Shown: positions 6,399 to 15,231, counted from the first letter of the stretch. The stretch: 17,636 bases of DNA from an uncultured Candidatus Saccharibacteria bacterium (GCA_938042065.1 CALISG010000021.1:1-17636), one strand, 5' to 3'. Notes: generated by a model from the letters alone, not told the origin. Program-made: numbers and translations.

Positions 6399-6402
6399 AT
6401 TA

Positions 6403-6429
6403 TTAGCACTCTGCCTTGACGAGTGCTAA
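6403..6429. promoter_or_regulatory. CIRCE operator (HrcA binding site)
   Basis: A perfect TTAGCACTC-N9-GAGTGCTAA inverted repeat, identical to the CIRCE consensus bound by the heat-shock repressor HrcA. It overlaps the -35 box and spacer of the clpP promoter, the expected place for repression. Confidence 0.95.
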
Positions 6430-6444
6430 TTAGTACGCTACAAT
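6416..6444 (+). promoter_or_regulatory. Promoter of clpP (leaderless)
   Basis: TTGACG (6416-6421), a 17-nt spacer and TACAAT (6439-6444). ATG 6451 is 6 nt downstream, so transcription should begin at the start codon. The -35 lies inside CIRCE. Confidence 0.9.
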
Positions 6445-6450
6445 TAGACC

Positions 6451-7077
6451 ATGAAACCATCGAATTACTTAGTGCCCAACGTGATCGTCCGTACGCGCGA
6501 CGGCGAGCGCGGTTACGACATTTATTCGCGTCTGCTAGAGGATCGCATCATTTTCTTGGGCGAGGAAGTCAACGAAGCTACAGCCAACGTCATCGTGGCA
6601 CAACTGCTGCACTTGGCTAACGAAGATCCCGAAAAGGACATCCAGCTCTACATTAACAGCCCGGGCGGCGTGGTGTACGATGGCTTGGCGATTTATGATA
6701 CTATGCAATATATCAAGCCTGACGTCCAGACGATTGGCATTGGGCTGCAGGCCAGCATGGGCGCTTTCTTGCTCAGCAGCGGCGCCAAGGGCAAGCGCTA
6801 TTTGCTGCCGAATGCCCGGGTGATGATTCACCAGCCGTCGAGCGGTACCCACGGCAAGGTGACCGACCAAGAAATCAGCCTGCGCGAGGCGATAGAGTTA
6901 AAAGAGCGGTTAGCGAAAATTATAGCTGGCAACACTGGCCAGAAACTTGACAAAGTCAAAGCTGACATGGAGCGCGACTACTGGATGAGCGCCGACGAAG
7001 CGCTGCAATACGGCGTAGTCGACGAAGTAATCGGCCGCAAAAACAGCAAAAGCAAACCAGCGAAATCTGGAAAATAG
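6451..7077 (+). CDS. clpP: ATP-dependent Clp protease proteolytic subunit
   Basis: A 208-residue serine protease of the ClpP family, the barrel that degrades proteins fed by ClpX or ClpC-type ATPases. The catalytic triad is intact: Ser102 in LQASMGAFLL, His127 in MIHQPSSG and Asp176 in MERDYWMS, with the same spacing as in the E. coli enzyme. The oxyanion segment INSPGG (68-73) is present. The length is typical, and the C-terminus adds a short lysine/serine tail (KNSKSKPAKSGK). Control by HrcA through CIRCE is directly suggested by the operator; this places ClpP in the heat-shock regulon with chaperones. No clear terminator follows within the 156-nt gap to the next gene. Confidence 0.97.
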   Translation: MKPSNYLVPNVIVRTRDGERGYDIYSRLLEDRIIFLGEEVNEATANVIVAQLLHLANEDPEKDIQLYINSPGGVVYDGLAIYDTMQYIKPDVQTIGIGLQASMGAFLLSSGAKGKRYLLPNARVMIHQPSSGTHGKVTDQEISLREAIELKERLAKIIAGNTGQKLDKVKADMERDYWMSADEALQYGVVDEVIGRKNSKSKPAKSGK

Positions 7078-7181
7078 TTCGCCGAGGTGGTAGTCGTCCG
7101 GTTTAACGGCTGCGCGATAACGGTGATGTTTTTTAACTGATTTGCGATTTCGAGGTATAGGTCGGGTTTTACGAGATACTG

Positions 7182-7190
7182 TGGTATAAT
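7182..7190 (+). promoter_or_regulatory. Extended -10 promoter of gene B
   Basis: TGG-TATAAT, a consensus extended -10 with no convincing -35. It gives a 5' UTR of about 37 nt before ATG 7234. Confidence 0.6.
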
Positions 7191-7233
7191 TTTAGATATT
7201 CTAATCGTTTCTGCCTAAGTAGGTGAAGAGAGA

Positions 7234-7590
7234 ATGATTAGGGTTATTTGGGTCATGATTTTGGCCTCTTTCAGTTGCGGCACTGTTGCCGCTGCGTTTG
7301 CCCATAGAGCATACATACTTGCTGAGGGCCAAGGGATTTTCAGTCCCTACTCGGCTCGTATGTATACCGCGTACAAAACGCGGTACTATAGGCTTGGAGC
7401 AGTCACATGGTGTTTTTACACCATAGCTGCTTGTTTTGCAGCTGTTAGGCTGCTAGCAGTAGACTCTGTTTGGGCAGCCATCGGCGCTGCTCTGCTTGTC
7501 ACAATCAGTTACGTTATGGCGGCTTTCGCCCGCGCGATGGCCAAAGCCGCCATAGTATGGCGTGACTCACAGCGCGACAGCGCCTCTTAA
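7234..7590 (+). CDS. Small multi-pass membrane protein B, unknown function
   Basis: A 118-residue protein with three likely membrane segments (about 3-23, 53-75, 77-99), a positively charged loop (ARMYTAYKTRYYR, 41-53) and a polar C-terminus. No family is recognised. ATG 7234 is preceded by AGGTGA at 7 nt, a clear Shine-Dalgarno, with a 5' UTR. The coding sequence uses AGG, AGA and ATA codons that are scarce in the adjacent housekeeping genes, which mostly use CGC and CGT for arginine; this suggests different ancestry. It lies between clpP and rpoB in the same direction and is closed by a strong terminator. Confidence 0.7.
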   Translation: MIRVIWVMILASFSCGTVAAAFAHRAYILAEGQGIFSPYSARMYTAYKTRYYRLGAVTWCFYTIAACFAAVRLLAVDSVWAAIGAALLVTISYVMAAFARAMAKAAIVWRDSQRDSAS

Positions 7591-7616
7591 CGAGGCGACT
7601 CCAGCTAGGGGGAGTC
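7581..7616 (+). other. Paired hairpins at the end of gene B
   Basis: CGCCTC-TTAAC-GAGGCG (7581-7597) includes the stop codon, and GACTCC-N8-GGAGTC (7597-7616) follows at once. An alternative pairing CTAGGG/CCCTAG is also possible. This resembles the hairpin cluster at the end of gene A. Confidence 0.5.
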
Positions 7617-7627
7617 AGCCCTAGCCG

Positions 7628-7656
7628 CCCCGCCGGGTAAAACTGGCGGGGATTTT
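7628..7656 (+). terminator. Rho-independent terminator of gene B
   Basis: Stem CCCCGCC/GGCGGGG with a 10-nt loop, followed by ATTTTCC and a further TTTTT at 7662-7666. It separates gene B from the rpoB promoter. Confidence 0.85.
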
Positions 7657-7678
7657 CCTTGTTTTTATCGCCAAACTC

Positions 7679-7707
7679 TTGACTTAGCAGCTTCGCGCGA
7701 TTATAAT
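7679..7707 (+). promoter_or_regulatory. Promoter of rpoBC
   Basis: TTGACT (7679-7684), a 17-nt spacer and a perfect TATAAT (7702-7707). rpoBC is therefore transcribed from its own promoter and not as part of a ribosomal-protein operon. Confidence 0.88.
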
Positions 7708-7870
7708 TGGAGTTAATGAAGATTGTGTAATGTGGGTTGGTTGTGTACTGCGCCCGTGGCGCGGCGTTTTTGGTATGCGGTATCTACATTTAGTAAAGCT
7801 TCGGCGCCAATCGCGAGCGGGAATCACCCTAGTGCGGTTTTATCAAACTTAACCATCAAGCAGGAGTACT
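7708..7870 (+). promoter_or_regulatory. Long rpoB leader with mini-ORF and attenuator-like hairpin
   Basis: The leader is about 155 nt. ATG 7716, 8 nt after the -10, opens a 4-codon frame (MKIV) that stops at 7728-7730. Further on, GCGCC-CGT-GGCGC (7750-7762) is followed by GGCG and TTTTT (7767-7771), like a weak intrinsic terminator. AGGAG lies 4 nt before the rpoB start codon. An attenuation role is inference. Confidence 0.4.
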
Positions 7871-10800
7871 ATGCCACAAGCAACAACGGCGCAGCACACC
7901 CCGGTCAAACGTGTCTTCTTCACCAATGATGACACAGCGGTCGAGGTGCCAAACCTCTTGGCTCATCAAAAGGAATCATGGAGAGATTTCGTCGAGACGG
8001 GCCTAAGCGAGATCTTCGCAGAACTCAACCCAATCGAGGATTACACCGGTCAAAAACTTGAACTGCGATTCAAGGATTACAAATTTGAGGATCCAAAAAA
8101 CGACGAGAAGTTCGCCAAAGAGAATAATTTGACGTTTGAAGCGCCGCTGTCGGTAACTGTCGAACTGACCAACAAGGTAACCGGCGAGGTCAAAGAACAA
8201 GAAATATATCTAGGCGATTACCCATGGATGACCGATCGGGCGACGTTTATTATCAACGGCACCGAACGCGTAGTCGTTAGCCAGCTGATTCGTTCGGCGG
8301 GCGTCTTCTACACGGCCGAAAAGGGTGCTGGGCGCAGTCTATACAGCGCTAAGTTGATTCCGGGCCGCGGCGCTTGGCTGGAGTTCGAAACCAGCGCTAG
8401 CGGCGCTATCTACGTCAAGATTGATCGCCGCCGCAAAATTGCCGTGACGACGTTCCTGCGAGCACTAGGCTACAGCAAGGTGTCCGAAATTAAAGAATTA
8501 TTCGAAGATATTGATACTGGCGATGTCAAATATATCGAGGCTACACTCGAGAAAGATCCAGCTCACGGCGTCAACGAAGCCTTGATCGAAGTCTACCGCC
8601 GCTTGCGTCCAGGCGACCTGGCGACAACTGATAACGCACGCCAGATGATTGAACGAATGTTCTTTGATTTCAAACGTTTTGACTACAGTCGTGTCGGCCG
8701 TTACAAGATGAACAAGCGTTTGGGGCTAGATGTGCCAAATATCGCCGAGAATCGTACTTTGCAAAAGAGCGACTTGGTGGCTATCATCCGCGAATTGATC
8801 CGCATGAATAACACTCAAGAGCCAGGCGATGATATTGACGCGCTCGACAATCGGCGGATCAAGCTGGTAGGCGAACTAGTAGCGCGCCAGTTCCGCGTCG
8901 GTATGCTGCGCATGCAGCGCAACGCTATGGATCGCATGTCAATGTCTGATCTCGAGAATGTCACGCCAAGCCAGTTGATTAACGCCCGCCCGGTCGTGGC
9001 AGCGGTGCGCGAATTCTTTGCTTCTAGTCAGCTCAGCCAGCTGCTCGATGAGGTTAACCCGATTTCGGAGCTTAGCCACAAGCGTCGATTGAGCTCAATG
9101 GGGCCAGGCGGCTTGAGTCGCGAGCGTGCTGGCTTCGAAGTGCGCGATGCCCACCCGACGCATTACGGACGAATCTGCTCGGTCGAGACGCCAGAGGGCG
9201 CTAATATTGGTTTGGTGTTGAATCTGGCGACTTATGCGCGGATTAACGAATACGGCTTCATCGAGACGCCATATCTCAAGGTTGTTGGCGGCCACGTCAC
9301 CGACGAAGTTGTCTATCTCGACGCTTCCCAAGAAGTTAACGAAGTGATTGCCGATGCTGGCGTCAAGCTCGATGAGAATAACAATCTGAAAAGTCCGCGT
9401 GTTTCGGCCCGCAAGTTCTTGCAGCCGGCCCGCGTCGATGCTTCGGAAGTGACGTTGATTGACGCTTCGCACAAGCAAATCCTCGGCTCGACTGCTAGCC
9501 TGGTGCCATTCATTGAGAAAAACCGCGTCGACCGCGCTTTGACTGGCTCAAACATGCAACGCCAGGCAGTGCCGCTATTGCAGCCGCAGTCGCCGACTGT
9601 CGGTACTGGCATCGAAGCTAATATTGCTCGTGATTCCAGCCAACTGGTTGTCGCTGAAGCTGATGGCGAAGTTATCCGTGCTGATGGCGATAGCATTGAA
9701 GTCAAGTACGCTGACGGCGTCAAAAAATACGACTTGATTCATTTCACCAAGAGCAATGACGATCGCTGTATCAACCAGAAAGTTCGAGTCCAGCGCGGCG
9801 AGCAGGTCGCTAAGGGCGATATCTTGATCGAAGGTATGTCAATCGCTGACGGCGAATTGGCGCTCGGTAAGGATTTGCTGGTAGCTTTCATGCCGTGGGG
9901 CGGCTACAATATGGAGGACGCTATCGTCATCAGCCGCCGCTTGGTCGAAGACGATACACTAACCTCGGTTAATATCAAGGATTACTCAGTTGAAGTTCGC
10001 GAAACCAAGCTCGGTCCAGAGATTGTCACTCGCGATATCCCGAATGTATCAGAAGACAGTTTGCGTCACCTCGACGAAGACGGCATCGTACAGGTTGGTT
10101 CTGAAGTACGCGCCGGTGATGTCTTGGTTGGTAAGATTACGCCAAAGGGCGAGCAGGAGCTGAGTTCTGAGGAGCGCTTGCTGCGCGCTATCTTCGGTGA
10201 AAAAGCTAAGGACGTACGCGATACCTCGCAGCGTATGAATAATGCTGGCGGCGGCAAAGTTGTCGGCGTCAAGATTTTCAGCCGCGAAAACGGCCACGAA
10301 TTAAAGGCTGGTGTGCTAATGCAGATCCAGATTTACGTCGCGCAACTACGCAAAATCAGCGTCGGCGACAAGATGGCTGGCCGTCACGGCAACAAGGGCG
10401 TGGTAGCGCGTATTTTGCCGGTCGAGGATATGCCATATTTGGCCGACGGTACGCCGGTAGATGTAGTGCTTAACCCGCTAGGCGTGCCAAGCCGTATGAA
10501 CTTGGGCCAGCTGTTCGAGACACACTTGGGCATGGCTGCCCGCGCTCTCGGCTACAAAGTCGCTACGCCGCCATTTAACGGTGTCAGCAACGAAACGATT
10601 GAAGAACAACTCGAGAAAGCCGGTTTCGCCAAAGACGGCAAGAGTCAACTCTTCGACGGCCGCAGCGGCGAAGCTTTTGAGGAGCGTACTACAGTTGGTG
10701 TGATGCATATGATTAAGCTGCACCACATGGTCAGCGACAAGATTCACGCCCGTTCGACTGGTCCGTACACTATGGTTACCCAGCAGCCGCTCGGCGGTAA

Positions 10801-11305
10801 GGCGCAAAACGGCGGCCAGCGCTTCGGTGAAATGGAGGTTTGGGCGCTAGAAGCTTACGGTGCGGCGACTACTTTGCAGGAAATGCTGACTATCAAGTCC
10901 GACGACGTTTACGGCCGCGCTAAAGCTTACGAATCAATTATCAAGCACGACGTCATCACCGGCCCGAAGCTGCCAGAAAGCTTTAATGTTTTGGTGAAGG
11001 AACTGCAAGGTTTGGGGCTGCGCGTCGATCTGGTTGACGAACACACCAATAATATCGACGCCGAAAATCTCATCGCTACTAGCGGTCCGGCTGACAAAAC
11101 TGTGCCAGCGAGCGACGATAACAATGGTAGTGATAATTCCGACGACGATGACGAAGAAACTTATCTTGATGAATCTGACGGCATCGGCAATATCGACGAC
11201 GGCATGAGCGTGCGCGATATTGACGATGACGGTCAAATCTCGGAAGAGGAAAGCGATTACGATAATTACGACGATATAAACGATAATGAAGAGGAGGAGG
11301 CGTAA
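7871..11305 (+). CDS. rpoB: RNA polymerase beta subunit
   Basis: A 1144-residue beta subunit. The rifampicin-pocket region (about 380-430) reads SSQLSQLLDEVNPISELSHK, then RRLSSMGPGGLSRERAGF; residues equal to E. coli Q513, D516, H526 and S531 are all of the sensitive type. Other landmarks are HPTHYGRICSVETPEGANIG, MPWGGYNMEDAI, and the C-terminal KMAGRHGNKGVV and GGKAQNGGQRFGEMEVWALEAYGA segments that bind catalytic elements and beta'. The protein is compact for the family, but after the normal end (RVDLVDE, about residue 1057) it has an extra tail of roughly 85 residues rich in Asp and Glu. The tail contains DIDDDGQISEEE (1116-1127), which fits the EF-hand calcium-loop pattern. The gene overlaps the rpoC ribosome-binding site. 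Confidence 0.98.
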   Translation: MPQATTAQHTPVKRVFFTNDDTAVEVPNLLAHQKESWRDFVETGLSEIFAELNPIEDYTGQKLELRFKDYKFEDPKNDEKFAKENNLTFEAPLSVTVELTNKVTGEVKEQEIYLGDYPWMTDRATFIINGTERVVVSQLIRSAGVFYTAEKGAGRSLYSAKLIPGRGAWLEFETSASGAIYVKIDRRRKIAVTTFLRALGYSKVSEIKELFEDIDTGDVKYIEATLEKDPAHGVNEALIEVYRRLRPGDLATTDNARQMIERMFFDFKRFDYSRVGRYKMNKRLGLDVPNIAENRTLQKSDLVAIIRELIRMNNTQEPGDDIDALDNRRIKLVGELVARQFRVGMLRMQRNAMDRMSMSDLENVTPSQLINARPVVAAVREFFASSQLSQLLDEVNPISELSHKRRLSSMGPGGLSRERAGFEVRDAHPTHYGRICSVETPEGANIGLVLNLATYARINEYGFIETPYLKVVGGHVTDEVVYLDASQEVNEVIADAGVKLDENNNLKSPRVSARKFLQPARVDASEVTLIDASHKQILGSTASLVPFIEKNRVDRALTGSNMQRQAVPLLQPQSPTVGTGIEANIARDSSQLVVAEADGEVIRADGDSIEVKYADGVKKYDLIHFTKSNDDRCINQKVRVQRGEQVAKGDILIEGMSIADGELALGKDLLVAFMPWGGYNMEDAIVISRRLVEDDTLTSVNIKDYSVEVRETKLGPEIVTRDIPNVSEDSLRHLDEDGIVQVGSEVRAGDVLVGKITPKGEQELSSEERLLRAIFGEKAKDVRDTSQRMNNAGGGKVVGVKIFSRENGHELKAGVLMQIQIYVAQLRKISVGDKMAGRHGNKGVVARILPVEDMPYLADGTPVDVVLNPLGVPSRMNLGQLFETHLGMAARALGYKVATPPFNGVSNETIEEQLEKAGFAKDGKSQLFDGRSGEAFEERTTVGVMHMIKLHHMVSDKIHARSTGPYTMVTQQPLGGKAQNGGQRFGEMEVWALEAYGAATTLQEMLTIKSDDVYGRAKAYESIIKHDVITGPKLPESFNVLVKELQGLGLRVDLVDEHTNNIDAENLIATSGPADKTVPASDDNNGSDNSDDDDEETYLDESDGIGNIDDGMSVRDIDDDGQISEEESDYDNYDDINDNEEEEA

Positions 11306-11306
11306 G

Positions 11307-14300
11307 ATGGCACGAGTAGTCTCGACATCTGGTATCGCAGATTTTGACGCAGTGCGCTTGGTGGTTGCCAGCCCAGAAGATATCCTAAAGTGGAGCCACG
11401 GCGAAGTCACTAAGCCGGAAACGATTAACTATCGCACCCAAAAGCCAGAGCGCGACGGCTTGTTCTGCGAGCGAATCTTTGGCCCGGTCAAGGATATCAA
11501 TCCGCATGATTCCAAGCTCAAGGGCGTGCGTTCGCGCGAAGCTGCCGTCGATAAAAACGGCGAACTAGTCACCAAATCAATCGTCCGCCGCGAGCGCATG
11601 GGTCACATTCAATTGGCCGCACCAGTGGCACACATCTGGTTTATGCGCGGCACGCCGAGCGCCATGAGCTTGCTGCTGGGTATCACAGTACGTAATCTCG
11701 AACGGATTGCTTACTTTGCTACGTACGTAATTCTGAAGGTTGACGAAGAGAAACGCGACCAATTACTAGCCGACCTCGAAGCCGAGACTGAAGCTGCTCG
11801 CGCCGCTATCAAAATTCGCTACGAACGCGAAGCTGGCGCTGACGGCGCTGACGTCAAGGCTTTGGCCGAAGAACAGAGCAAAGAGCTCGAAGAGCTAGAA
11901 AATCAATTTACCACCAAGAAATCGCAGCTGGAAAGCTTGCAAAAGCACGCACTGATGAGTGAAACTGATTACCGCAACTTGCCGGAAGCTTACGAAGAAT
12001 TAGTCGAAATAGCCATGGGCGGCACCGCGCTCAAGGCAATGCTCGACGAGATTGACCTCGATAAACTAATCGCCGATTTGCAACAAGAATCCGAGGATGC
12101 CAGGGGCCAGCGCGAGAAAAAATTACTAAAAAGACTTAAGGTTCTAGAAGGCATGCAAGCAGCTGGCATCAAGCCGTCGAGCCTGTGCATGACGGTTCTA
12201 CCGGTGATTCCGCCAGACCTGCGGCCGATGGTATCGCTGGCAGGCGGCCGTTTCGCGACGAGCGACTTGAACGATCTTTATCGCCGTGTCATCAATCGTA
12301 ATAATCGCCTCAAGAAACTGATCGAATTGAACGCGCCAGAAGTGATTCAGCGCAACGAAAAACGCATGCTGCAAGAAGCTGTCGATAGCTTGATCGATAA
12401 TTCATCAGCGCGCGGCGGCCGGGCTGTCAATGCCACTGGCAACCGCCGACGCTTGAAGAGCCTTAGCGACATGCTCAAAGGTAAACAAGGCCGCTTCCGT
12501 CAGAACCTGCTCGGTAAGCGCGTCGATTACTCTGGCCGTTCGGTAATTGTCGTTGGTCCAAAGCTTAAGATTAATCAGTGCGGCTTGCCAAAGCAAATGG
12601 CGATCGAGTTGTTTAAACCATTTGTCATCAGCTGGTTGATTGAGCATGATTACGCGCATAATATCCGCAGCGCTACTCGTCTGATCGAGTCGAGCGAGGC
12701 AGTGGTTTGGGACGCGCTCGACGAGGTCATCAAGGGCAAGTACGTCTTGCTTAACCGCGCACCGAGCCTACACCGTTTGAGCATCCAAGCTTTTCAGCCG
12801 AAATTAGTCGAGGGCAAGGCGATTCAGCTGCATCCGCTAGTCTGTGCCGGCTTCAATGCCGACTTTGATGGCGACCAGATGGCTGTTCACTTGCCGTTGT
12901 CCGACGACGCTCAGGCTGAAGCTCGCGAGCTGATGAGTGCCGTCAACAACTTGCTTAAGCCAGCCGATGGCAGTCCAGTGCTTAGTATCAGCCAGGATAT
13001 CGTGCTCGGTAACTACTACTTGACCTACGAAAAGCCGAGCGTTCAGACCGAGCACCGCGCTGTCTTTGCTAACAGCCGCGACGCAGAGCTGGCTTACGAC
13101 ATGGGCCGGCTTCACTTGCAAAGCCCAATTCGGGTTCGCGCCAAGGGCGAGATTCACAACACCACGCTGGGCCGCGTCTTCTTCAACGAAATCTTGCCGG
13201 ACGATTTTCCTTACAACAATAACGTCCAGACCAAGAAAGAGCTAAAGAAAGTTCTGGCGCAAATCTTTGATCGCTACGGCGCCGAAGAAACCGCCAAGAC
13301 GGCCGACCGCATGAAAGGCTTAGCTTTCCGCTTCGCTACAGTGGCCGCAGTATCGACTGGTAAGGACGACTATGTCCACCTTGATCAAACCGAGGAGATA
13401 ATCCAGGAAGGCGATGAGCACGCCGCGTTAATTGCCGACCAATACGACCAGGGCTTGATCACCGACGACGAGCGTTACAATTTGACGGTAGCAGCTTGGC
13501 GCAAGGTTGACAATCAAGTTACTAAGTTACTCCAGGACAACTTGCACCACATCGACACTAGTATCTCGATCATGGTTAACTCGGGCGCCCGCGGTGATAT
13601 TAGTAACGTCAAGCTAGCTAGCGCCATGATTGGTATCCAGGTCGACGCCGCCAACCGCGAAATCGAGCTGCCAATTCGCTCGTACTACACCCGCGGCTTG
13701 TCGAGCTTGGAATCGTTCGTCGCTACTCGTGGTTCGCGTAAAGGTTTGATCGATACCGCGCTAAAGACGGCCGACTCAGGTTATCTGACGCGCCGCTTGG
13801 TCGACGTCTCGCAAGATGTCTTCACTGTTGAGGATGAAGAGGGTGACGACGAGGGCTACATGATTTATCGTTCAGAGACTGAAGAAACGATGATTAGCTT
13901 CGGTAATCGCTTGTACGGACGCTATACGCGTGATGCTGTGCCAGGTTATATCGGCGCTAACGAGTTGATTACCCGCGAAATCGCCAACAAAATCGAAGCC
14001 GACACTAATATCAACGAGGTTAAGATTCAGTCGATTCTCTCGACTAACAACCTTGAGGGTATTCCGCGCCGCAGCTACGGTATTGATATGGCAACTAACG
14101 AGCTAGTTGGCGCGGCTCAACCAGTTGGTGTTATCGCTGCTCAGTCGGTCGGCGAGCCAGGTACTCAGCTGACACTCCGTACCTTTCACAACTCTGGCGT
14201 GGCCGGTAGCGACATCACTCAGGGTCTGCCGCGCGTCGAGGAGCTCTTCGAAGCGCGCAATCCAAAGGGTCAAGCTTACATCACTGAGGTGGCTGGTACT

Positions 14301-15176
14301 GTCGATGTCTGGGAAGACGGCAAGAAGTACATCGTCCAGGTCACGCCAGAGGCTGGCCGCGTTGAGCGCTTGCCGCTCGAAGGCCGCAAACCGCTGTTGC
14401 AAGACGGCTCTAGCGTCAAGGCTGGCGATATCCTTGCCGAAGGTCTCGATAATAGCCGTTCGCTAGTAGCGCCATTCGACGGCGTTGTCGAAGCTGCCGA
14501 AGACACTATCGTCATTGCCGCTAACGCTGCCGCACCAGTCCGCTACGAGATTCCGGGTACTGCGCAGCTAGTGGTATCGGCTAATGACCATGTTGAGGCA
14601 GGCGACCGCTTGACGATCGGCTCGCTCAACTTGCATGACCTGATGCGTTTGAAGGGCACCGAGGCAACTCAGCGCTATATCATCAACGAAGTGTTGCGCA
14701 TCTACGCCGCGCAAGGCCAAGACGTAGCTGATAAGCATCTCGAGATCATTGTTCGCCAGATGTTTAGCCGCGTCCAGATCGAGGACCCAGGCGACAGCGA
14801 CTTTGTTATGGGCGATATCGTTTCGAAAGCGCGCGTCGTTGCCGAGAATAAGGCTTTGGTCGCTAACGGCAAAGAGCCAGCGCAATACGCGCAAATGCTC
14901 TTGGGCATTACCAAGGTGAGTATCTGGAGCGACTCGTGGCTAAGCGCCGCATCCTTCCAGGATACTACCCGCGTATTAATCAATGCTGCCACCAGCGGCC
15001 GCGCCGACCACTTGCACGGCTTGAAGGAAAACGTCATCATCGGTCGCAAGATTCCGGTGGGTACTGGTGTCCGTTCGCTCGACACTAGCGAAGACGATTC
15101 GCCAGCCGACGAGTACGCTGAAAGCGTTGATGAGGAGGCCGACGACATCACGCCAGATGTCGATGCCGAATCATAG
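11307..15176 (+). CDS. rpoC: RNA polymerase beta' subunit without its zinc-binding cysteines
   Basis: A 1289-residue beta' subunit with the catalytic NADFDGD (517-523), GKRVDYSGRSVIVVGP, the bridge-helix/trigger-loop region (TADSGYLTRRLVDVSQDV and PVGVIAAQSVGEPGTQLTLR), and an acidic C-terminal tail. ATG 11307 is chosen: AGGAGG ends 6 nt before it and the rpoB stop ends 1 nt before it, so translation is coupled. An in-frame ATG at 11286 lies inside the ribosome-binding stretch and is unlikely. Both zinc sites of the family are gone. The N-terminal zipper (usually CxCG...CxxCGVE) reads KDINPHDSKLKGVRSREAAV around 63-82. The second site (EEDCGT and TCxxxxGVCxxCYG) reads VEDEEGDDEG near 840 and STNNLEGIPRRSYG near 911. 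Folding without zinc is implied. A perfect-stem terminator follows. Confidence 0.98.
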   Translation: MARVVSTSGIADFDAVRLVVASPEDILKWSHGEVTKPETINYRTQKPERDGLFCERIFGPVKDINPHDSKLKGVRSREAAVDKNGELVTKSIVRRERMGHIQLAAPVAHIWFMRGTPSAMSLLLGITVRNLERIAYFATYVILKVDEEKRDQLLADLEAETEAARAAIKIRYEREAGADGADVKALAEEQSKELEELENQFTTKKSQLESLQKHALMSETDYRNLPEAYEELVEIAMGGTALKAMLDEIDLDKLIADLQQESEDARGQREKKLLKRLKVLEGMQAAGIKPSSLCMTVLPVIPPDLRPMVSLAGGRFATSDLNDLYRRVINRNNRLKKLIELNAPEVIQRNEKRMLQEAVDSLIDNSSARGGRAVNATGNRRRLKSLSDMLKGKQGRFRQNLLGKRVDYSGRSVIVVGPKLKINQCGLPKQMAIELFKPFVISWLIEHDYAHNIRSATRLIESSEAVVWDALDEVIKGKYVLLNRAPSLHRLSIQAFQPKLVEGKAIQLHPLVCAGFNADFDGDQMAVHLPLSDDAQAEARELMSAVNNLLKPADGSPVLSISQDIVLGNYYLTYEKPSVQTEHRAVFANSRDAELAYDMGRLHLQSPIRVRAKGEIHNTTLGRVFFNEILPDDFPYNNNVQTKKELKKVLAQIFDRYGAEETAKTADRMKGLAFRFATVAAVSTGKDDYVHLDQTEEIIQEGDEHAALIADQYDQGLITDDERYNLTVAAWRKVDNQVTKLLQDNLHHIDTSISIMVNSGARGDISNVKLASAMIGIQVDAANREIELPIRSYYTRGLSSLESFVATRGSRKGLIDTALKTADSGYLTRRLVDVSQDVFTVEDEEGDDEGYMIYRSETEETMISFGNRLYGRYTRDAVPGYIGANELITREIANKIEADTNINEVKIQSILSTNNLEGIPRRSYGIDMATNELVGAAQPVGVIAAQSVGEPGTQLTLRTFHNSGVAGSDITQGLPRVEELFEARNPKGQAYITEVAGTVDVWEDGKKYIVQVTPEAGRVERLPLEGRKPLLQDGSSVKAGDILAEGLDNSRSLVAPFDGVVEAAEDTIVIAANAAAPVRYEIPGTAQLVVSANDHVEAGDRLTIGSLNLHDLMRLKGTEATQRYIINEVLRIYAAQGQDVADKHLEIIVRQMFSRVQIEDPGDSDFVMGDIVSKARVVAENKALVANGKEPAQYAQMLLGITKVSIWSDSWLSAASFQDTTRVLINAATSGRADHLHGLKENVIIGRKIPVGTGVRSLDTSEDDSPADEYAESVDEEADDITPDVDAES

Positions 15177-15193
15177 GCAAACCCGCTCAAACT

Positions 15194-15231
15194 ATAATTA
15201 CCGCTCATATAGACGAGCGGTAATTATTTTT
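15194..15231 (+). terminator. Rho-independent terminator of rpoBC
   Basis: A perfect 13-bp stem ATAATTACCGCTC/GAGCGGTAATTAT with an 8-nt loop runs into a T tract. It also separates rpoC from the convergent gene that ends at 15293. Confidence 0.92.

Noticed and set aside
7078..7130. GCCGAGGTGGTAG stretch after clpP resembling a tRNA 5' end
   Set aside because: No anticodon arm, T-arm or acceptor partner follows.
7723..7929. Open frame of 68 codons across the rpoB start
   Set aside because: No start signal, no recognisable protein features, and it overlaps the leader and first codons of rpoB.
11286..11306. Earlier ATG for rpoC giving MKRRRRK before MARVV
   Set aside because: Those codons are the AGGAGG ribosome-binding stretch at the end of rpoB; ATG 11307 has the right spacing and a usual beta' N-terminus.
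11952..11965. CTGATGAG followed by TGAAAC inside rpoC, like a hammerhead core
   Set aside because: There is no stem II between the core parts and no flanking pairing; it is coding sequence.
12930..12937. Second CTGATGAG in rpoC
   Set aside because: No GAAA core follows and no stems form.
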